From positions 1 to 11,748 of the forward strand of contig JALUWE010000250.1 of assembly GCA_027019845.1 (NCBI GenBank): 11,748 bases of DNA. The letters run 5' to 3'. Below the pieces are notes generated by a model. The model made no database searches. It worked only from the letters and a program-made list of their open reading frames with translations, and had not been told where the DNA came from. The DNA comes from Anaerolineales bacterium. Lineage in GTDB: Bacteria; Chloroflexota; Anaerolineae; Anaerolineales; JABWBV01. The translations under genes and the position numbers were made by a program. This document shows, piece by piece, positions 6,801 to 11,748 of this stretch. Position 1 is the first letter of the stretch, and each line of letters opens with the position of its first letter.

Positions 6801-8651
6801 ATGACCGAACCAACCAACGGCAAACCCGTCGAACTGATCGACCTCGACTCCGTCGTCATCCGCTTTGCAGGCGACTCCGGCGACGGGATGCAACTGACCG
6901 GCACCCAGTTCACCAACACCGCGGCCATTTTTGGCAACGACATCAGCACCCTGCCGGATTATCCGGCGGAGATCCGCGCGCCGGCCGGCACCCTGCCAGG
7001 GGTCAGCGGGTTCCAGGTACACCTTTCCTCTCGCGACGTGCGCACCCCCGGGGACGCGCCCCACGTGCTGGTCGCCATGAACCCGGCCGCGCTGGCCGCC
7101 AACCTGAACGAGCTGGAACCCGGCGGCATCCTGATCGTCAACACCGACGCCTTCACTCAAAAGAACCTGCAAAAAGCCCGCTACCAGAGCAACCCGCTCG
7201 AAGACGGTTCGCTGGACAGTTATGAGCTTCACGCCATTCCCATCACCACACTGAACCGCAACGCGCTCAAAGACATCCCCGGCCTGACCGCCAAACAGAT
7301 CGACCGCAGCAAGAACTTCTTCGCGCTGGGGCTGACTTTTTGGATTTTCGACCGCGCCTTGGAGCCGACCATCGCCTGGATCGAGAAAAAATTCGCCAAA
7401 CGGCCCGAGGTGGTGGAGGCCAACATTCGCGCCCTAAAAGCCGGGTACAACTTCGGCAACACCACGCGCACCTTCCAACGGCGCTACCACATTCGTCCTG
7501 CGCCGCTGCCCCCCGGCACCTACCGCAAGATCACGGGCAACGAAGCCGCCGCGTACGGCTTCCTGACCGCGGCCCGCAAAGCCGGGAAACCGCTCTTCTA
7601 CGGCGCGTACCCGATCACCCCGGCCAGCGACATCCTGCACTTCCTGGCCCCGCTCAAGCATTTCGACGTGCGCACCTTCCAGGCCGAGGACGAGATCGCG
7701 GCCATGGGCGCGGTGATCGGCGCGGCCTTTGGCGGCGCGTTCGCAGTGGCCGGCACCAGCGGCCCGGGCGTGGCACTCAAGAGCGAGGCCATCGGATTGG
7801 GCATCATGCTCGAGCTGCCCATGGTGATCGCCAACATCCAGCGCGGGGGACCCAGCACCGGTCTGCCCACCAAACCCGAACAGGCCGACCTGCTCCAGGT
7901 GATGTTCGGGCGCAACGGCGAAAGCCCGGCCCCCGTCGTCGCCCCGGCCTCCCCATCCGACTGCTTCCCCATGGCCATGGAGGCCTTCCGCCTGGCCGTG
8001 CACGCCTCCTGCCCGGTGTTCTTCCTCTCGGACGGCTACCTGGCCAACAGCTCAGAACCCTGGCGCATCCCAGACCCCGACGACCTGCCCGCCATCCAGG
8101 TGGTTCACCCCACCGATCCCGAGGGCTTCATGGCCTACAAGCGCGACCCGGACTCGCTGGCGCGTAACTGGGCCATTCCCGGCACCCCCGGCCTGGAGCA
8201 CCGCCTGGGCGGACTGGAAAAGAGCGACGGCACGGGCAACGTCTCCTACGCGCCCCAAGACCACGAACACATGGTCTGGACGCGGGCCGAAAAAGTCGCC
8301 CGCCTGAGCAAGGTGATCCCGCGGCAGAAAGTGTACGGCGACCGGGAAGGGCCGCTGCTGGTGGTCGGCTGGGGCAGCACGTTTGGCGCCATCCGCTCCG
8401 CGGTCGAGCAGGCCCGGCGGGAGGGCCGCCCGGTCTCCCACGCGCACATCCGCTATCTCAACCCCTTCCCGGCCAACCTGGGCGATGTGCTGGCGCGCTT
8501 CGAGCGCATCCTGGTGCCCGAAATGAACCTCGGCCAGCTCGCCATGCTGCTGCGCAACCAGTACGACATCTCCCCGATCCCCTTCCCCAAAGTGCAGGGA
8601 CGCCCCTTCAAAATCAGCGAAATCCGCGCCCGAATTGAGGAGTTCGTGTAG
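6801..8651 (+). CDS. korA: 2-oxoacid:ferredoxin oxidoreductase, fused gamma-alpha subunit (KorA-type)
   Basis: With KorB it oxidatively decarboxylates a 2-oxoacid, most likely 2-oxoglutarate, to the acyl-CoA while reducing ferredoxin. The 616 residues start with a gamma domain (about 10-200: VIRFAGDSGDGMQLTG, YPAEIRAPAGTLPGVSGFQ, VAMNPAAL). The alpha domain begins near residue 246, with YPITPAS at 270-276, TSGPGVALKSEAIGLG and NIQRGGPSTGLPTKPEQADL. The C-terminal domain contains VVGWGSTFGA and RYLNPFP. Wording and order closely resemble KorA of Mycobacterium and other bacteria with the gamma-alpha fusion. The gene follows the CBS protein by 17 bases. Only a weak GCGAG ribosome site precedes it, so translation may be coupled. 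Substrate specificity (2-oxoglutarate rather than pyruvate) is inferred from resemblance. Confidence 0.93.
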   Translation: MTEPTNGKPVELIDLDSVVIRFAGDSGDGMQLTGTQFTNTAAIFGNDISTLPDYPAEIRAPAGTLPGVSGFQVHLSSRDVRTPGDAPHVLVAMNPAALAANLNELEPGGILIVNTDAFTQKNLQKARYQSNPLEDGSLDSYELHAIPITTLNRNALKDIPGLTAKQIDRSKNFFALGLTFWIFDRALEPTIAWIEKKFAKRPEVVEANIRALKAGYNFGNTTRTFQRRYHIRPAPLPPGTYRKITGNEAAAYGFLTAARKAGKPLFYGAYPITPASDILHFLAPLKHFDVRTFQAEDEIAAMGAVIGAAFGGAFAVAGTSGPGVALKSEAIGLGIMLELPMVIANIQRGGPSTGLPTKPEQADLLQVMFGRNGESPAPVVAPASPSDCFPMAMEAFRLAVHASCPVFFLSDGYLANSSEPWRIPDPDDLPAIQVVHPTDPEGFMAYKRDPDSLARNWAIPGTPGLEHRLGGLEKSDGTGNVSYAPQDHEHMVWTRAEKVARLSKVIPRQKVYGDREGPLLVVGWGSTFGAIRSAVEQARREGRPVSHAHIRYLNPFPANLGDVLARFERILVPEMNLGQLAMLLRNQYDISPIPFPKVQGRPFKISEIRARIEEFV

Positions 8652-8678
8652 TTCGAGTTGGGAGCTTGCCCGGCGCGA

Positions 8679-8741
8679 AGTCGAAGGATGCTATCCCTAT
8701 CCCTATCCCCAATCCCTATCCCCAATATCCATCCTTCGACT
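8679..8741. repeat. 12-base inverted repeat enclosing a CCCTAT tandem array
   Basis: AGTCGAAGGATG (8679-8690) is the exact reverse complement of CATCCTTCGACT (8730-8741). Between the arms, 8693-8729 is a tandem array mixing CCCTAT and CCCCAAT units. The whole could fold as a hairpin in the korA-korB spacer of the transcript. The right arm is also the start of the unit described at 8730-8778. Confidence 0.85.
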
Positions 8742-8778
8742 ACAGGCTCACTCCGTTCGCCTTCCGCTCAGGATGCAA
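8730..8778 (+). repeat. 49-base dispersed repeat unit, copy 1
   Basis: The unit begins CATCCTTCGACTAC (8730-8743) and ends TCCGCTCAGGATGCAA (8763-8778), with a variable 19-base centre. Both end segments recur exactly, in inverted orientation, at 10440-10486. The outermost bases CATCCT and AGGATG are themselves inverted repeats. No coding content is seen. It may be a small mobile or amplified palindromic element. Confidence 0.8.
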
Positions 8779-8846
8779 CTCACCATTCACAATTCACAAT
8801 TCACAATTCACAATTCACCACTCACCATTCACAATTCCCCACTCCC
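8777..8846. repeat. Heptamer array AATTCAC ending two bases before korB start
   Basis: Ten consecutive 7-base units: AACTCAC, CATTCAC, AATTCAC four times, CACTCAC, CATTCAC, AATTCCC and CACTCCC. Two bases (CC) then separate the array from the korB ATG at 8849. The array therefore occupies the position where a ribosome binding site would be, and no purine-rich Shine-Dalgarno sequence is present. Confidence 0.93.
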
Positions 8847-8848
8847 CC

Positions 8849-10381
<1,533 letters not shown>

Positions 10382-10401
10382 GGGAGCGGAGCGAGAGTGT
10401 A

Positions 10402-10441
10402 GGGTAATTGGGTAATTGGGTAATTGGGTAATTGGGTAATT
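10402..10441. repeat. Octamer array GGGTAATT
   Basis: Five perfect copies of the 8-base unit GGGTAATT begin 20 bases after the korB stop and join directly to the inverted dispersed unit at 10440. This is the only 8-base family in the window. Confidence 0.95.
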
Positions 10442-10486
10442 GCATCCTGAGCGGAGGGCGGTGCAGCCGCTCGTAGTCGAAGGATG
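10440..10486 (-). repeat. Dispersed repeat unit, copy 2 (inverted)
   Basis: TTGCATCCTGAGCGGA (10440-10455) and GTAGTCGAAGGATG (10473-10486) are the reverse complements of the end segments of the unit at 8730-8778. The 17-base centre is different. Together the two copies form an inverted pair bracketing korB. Confidence 0.82.
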
Positions 10487-10509
10487 GGACGGGGAAAGTA
10501 TGCTACCTT

Positions 10510-10662
10510 TAGACAAACCAGACAAATTCGACAAGCCCGACAAGTCCGACAAATCAGACCAGTCAGACCAGTCAGACGAATTAGACCACTCAGACCAATC
10601 AGACCAATCAGACAAATCAGACAAATCAGACCAGTCAGACCAGTCAGACGAATTAGACAACC
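10510..10662. repeat. 9-base array CAGACCAGT/CAGACAAAT, 17 units
   Basis: Seventeen consecutive 9-base units of the same family as 5905-5985, in the same orientation. A 32-base segment (two CAGACCAGT units, CAGACGAAT and the start of the next) recurs exactly 72 bases later (10555 and 10627), so the array has grown by duplication of larger blocks. Reading it as protein gives DKSDQSD-type runs on the plus strand and DWSDLS-type runs on the minus strand, with no domain. With the octamers and dispersed unit it fills most of the 466-base korB-slyD gap. Confidence 0.93.
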
Positions 10663-10686
10663 CCAACACCCCAGGCGAACAAAGTG

Positions 10687-10695
10687 TGTTACAAT
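10687..10695 (+). promoter_or_regulatory. Candidate extended -10 promoter for the slyD leader
   Basis: TGT followed by TACAAT gives an extended -10 motif (TG-N-TACAAT, five of six bases in the hexamer). No good -35 is seen 17 bases upstream (CACCCC). Transcription would start near 10702, upstream of the terminator hairpin at 10758-10797. It is the only promoter-like signal found after the repeats. Confidence 0.35.
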
Positions 10696-10757
10696 CCAGC
10701 CAAGTTGTATAAACGAGTCGATCCGAAAAAACAGAGAACGAGTAACCCTGAACCCGC

Positions 10758-10797
10758 TTCGGAAGTCTTGGAAACTCACAGGCTTCCGAGTTTTTTT
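10758..10797 (+). terminator. Intrinsic terminator between korB and slyD
   Basis: An 11-pair stem with two G-U wobbles joins 10758-10768 (TTCGGAAGTCT) to 10780-10790 (AGGCTTCCGAG) around an 11-base loop, followed directly by seven T. It could end the kor operon transcript, end a short RNA, or act as an attenuator, since slyD starts only 50 bases further on. Confidence 0.85.
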
Positions 10798-10847
10798 GCA
10801 TCGACTTCAGGCTGATGAACAGCGAACCAAATTGAAATGGAGAGTTT

Positions 10848-11348
10848 ATGATGAGCAACAAAACCCCCGAAAAAGTAAAAGCTGATGTGGTTGTAAGTAT
10901 GCACTACACCCTGAAAGTCGATGGCAGCGTCGTGGATACTTCCTCTGGAGCCGACCCCCTGGAATATCTTCAAGGGCACGGCAACATTATCGAGGGCCTG
11001 GAAAAAGAAATGGAGGGCATGGCGGTTGGCGAGAGCAAAACCGTCAGCGTGGCGGCCAAAGACGGCTACGGCGAATACGACGCCGAGGCCGTGGCCTACA
11101 TTCCCCGCGCTCAGTTCCCCCCCGAGATTCCCCTGGAAGAGGGCATCCAGCTTCAAGTGCGCGACGAACAAGGTGATGTGACCAGTGCCTGGATTTCAGA
11201 AGTGGGCGAAGATCGGGTACAACTCAATTTCAACCACCCCCTGGCGGGCAAAAATCTGGAATTCGAGGTGACCGTGGTCGGGCTACGCCAGCCTACTTCG
11301 GAAGAACTCACTCACGGCCACGTGCATTCGGACAAACACTCTCATTAA
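10848..11348 (+). CDS. slyD: SlyD-like FKBP-type peptidyl-prolyl cis-trans isomerase
   Basis: This is a 166-residue cytoplasmic foldase that isomerises X-Pro bonds and has chaperone activity. The FKBP fold is split as in SlyD. The N-terminal part carries VSMHYTLKVDGSVVDTS (16-32) and LEYLQGHGNIIEGLEKEMEGM (38-58). An insert-in-flap domain follows (about 72-125: GYGEYDAEAVAYIPRAQFP onward), and then NFNHPLAGKNLEFEVTVVGLR, the usual return strand. The His-rich tail (HGHVHSDKHSH) suggests metal binding, as in SlyD proteins that handle nickel. GGAG lies five bases before the first ATG (10848) and eight before the second (10851), so either may be used. Upstream is a leader with an intrinsic terminator. 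The stop codon lies within the TTAA edge of a MITE-like element. Function is secure; a nickel role is inferred. Confidence 0.94.
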   Translation: MMSNKTPEKVKADVVVSMHYTLKVDGSVVDTSSGADPLEYLQGHGNIIEGLEKEMEGMAVGESKTVSVAAKDGYGEYDAEAVAYIPRAQFPPEIPLEEGIQLQVRDEQGDVTSAWISEVGEDRVQLNFNHPLAGKNLEFEVTVVGLRQPTSEELTHGHVHSDKHSH

Positions 11349-11498
11349 TAGGACTTACGCACTTGAAAAGTCGCACCCAGACCTCACAGGTCTCAAAGCG
11401 CATGGAGACGCCCGGATGCAATCGATTTTGGGTAAACTCTTCCTGCATCGTGTGGTAGTAGACCTGTGAGGTCCCAACTGCGTAAGTACTGTCATTAA
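11345..11498. mobile_element. MITE-like palindromic element bounded by TTAA
   Basis: The 154-base element has TTAA at both ends (11345-11348 and 11495-11498). Nested inverted repeats lie inside: ACTTACGCA (11353-11361) against TGCGTAAGT (11479-11487), then GACCTCACAGGTCT (11380-11393) against AGACCTGTGAGGTC (11460-11473), then GATGCA (11415-11420) against TGCATC (11444-11449). No transposase is encoded, and the open frames across it look spurious. The left TTAA contains the slyD stop codon. A further copy of the end motif, AGGACGTACGCA, follows in direct orientation from 11500. Confidence 0.7.
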
Positions 11499-11582
11499 CA
11501 GGACGTACGCAAATCTGACAATACGGGGCTGCTCCCATTTGGGGCCCGGCTGCTGAGCAACCCAAGCCCTTTGCCCCGTCAT

Positions 11583-11748
11583 TTACCCGCATACCGCCTC
11601 CACCGCCTGCTCCAAAGAGAAGGGGGGGATGTGTTTGCGGGTGTTTTCGATTCAGCGAGGCCCGCCAGCAAGCCCGCGGCTTTTTGGGCGACGGGCTGTT
11701 CCGCTGCCGGATGCGGCCTGGATGGCGCGGGCGGTTTGTTGGGCGGCC
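11583..11748 (-). pseudogene. Possible remnant of a minus-strand gene 3' end, frame-disrupted
   Basis: The frame ending at TAA (11585-11583) reads IENTRKHIPPFSLEQAVEAVCG, a plausible protein end, but has a TGA just before it. Further upstream, protein-like text appears in this frame (AAQQTARAIQAASG) and in the next (AEQPVAQKAAGLLAGLAES). This suggests one or two small frameshifts in a gene that continues beyond the right edge. The family was not recognised. It could also be non-coding GC-rich sequence. Nothing assignable was found between 11513 and 11582. Confidence 0.3.

Noticed and set aside
10440..10712. Acidic DKSDQSD repeat protein on the plus strand
   Set aside because: It is a product of the 9-base array, which keeps frames open. 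There is no ribosome site, and the same family is equally open on the other strand.
11308..11592. Cys-containing minus-strand open frame across the palindromic element
   Set aside because: It spans the MITE-like inverted repeats and the 3' end of slyD, with no recognisable domain. It is most likely accidental.

Overview
This is a GC-rich bacterial chromosomal window. The gene families point most naturally to Chloroflexota, probably an Anaerolineae-like lineage: a gamma-alpha fused KorA, a PHP nuclease fused to a UvrD-type helicase, a CbpA-type DnaJ, and intergenic regions packed with short tandem repeats. The taxon is inferred from gene content and style, not from a marker gene. No rRNA, tRNA, CRISPR array or intact transposase gene was found.

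Minus strand, read from about 5750 leftwards. A six-helix membrane protein (5752-5117) is followed by a Glu/Leu/Phe/Val-type glutamate dehydrogenase (5025-3757), which ends at a clear intrinsic terminator (3728-3699). Next come a small heat-shock protein of the Hsp20 family (3570-3100) and a strong hairpin. A separate transcription unit then starts from a near-consensus promoter (TTGAGA-17-TATAAT): dnaJ (2878-1934), and 13 bases on, an endonuclease Q-like PHP nuclease fused to an SF1 helicase (1920 to beyond the left edge).

Plus strand, from about 6300 rightwards. A small two-CBS-domain protein (6316-6783) sits 17 bases before korA (6801-8651), the gamma-alpha subunit of a 2-oxoacid (probably 2-oxoglutarate):ferredoxin oxidoreductase. 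After a 197-base repeat-filled spacer comes korB (8849-10381), the thiamine-diphosphate/FeS beta subunit, which carries an extra C-terminal CBS pair. This set looks like a 2-oxoacid oxidoreductase with built-in nucleotide sensing. GDH on the other strand interconverts glutamate and 2-oxoglutarate, so the two units touch the same metabolite pool. A leader with an intrinsic terminator then precedes a SlyD-like FKBP peptidyl-prolyl isomerase (10848-11348). A MITE-like palindromic element begins exactly at the slyD stop codon. The right edge holds a broken-looking minus-strand reading frame.

The most striking property is the density of short tandem repeats with 7-, 8- or 9-base units. At least five unrelated 7-mer families, one 8-mer and two 9-mer families fill nearly every intergenic gap: 2941-3026, 5771-5819, 5905-5985, 6052-6278, 8693-8846, 10402-10441 and 10510-10662. 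They resemble the STRR heptamer repeats described in filamentous cyanobacteria. The same kinds of array also occur inside the nuclease-helicase gene (502-641 and 1-66), where they are read in frame as low-complexity protein. In the kor operon a heptamer array runs right up to the korB start codon. Gaps longer than 300 bases (5753-6315, 10382-10847, 11349-11748) hold repeats, candidate promoters, a terminator, the MITE-like element and a possible gene remnant, with no convincing intact gene.
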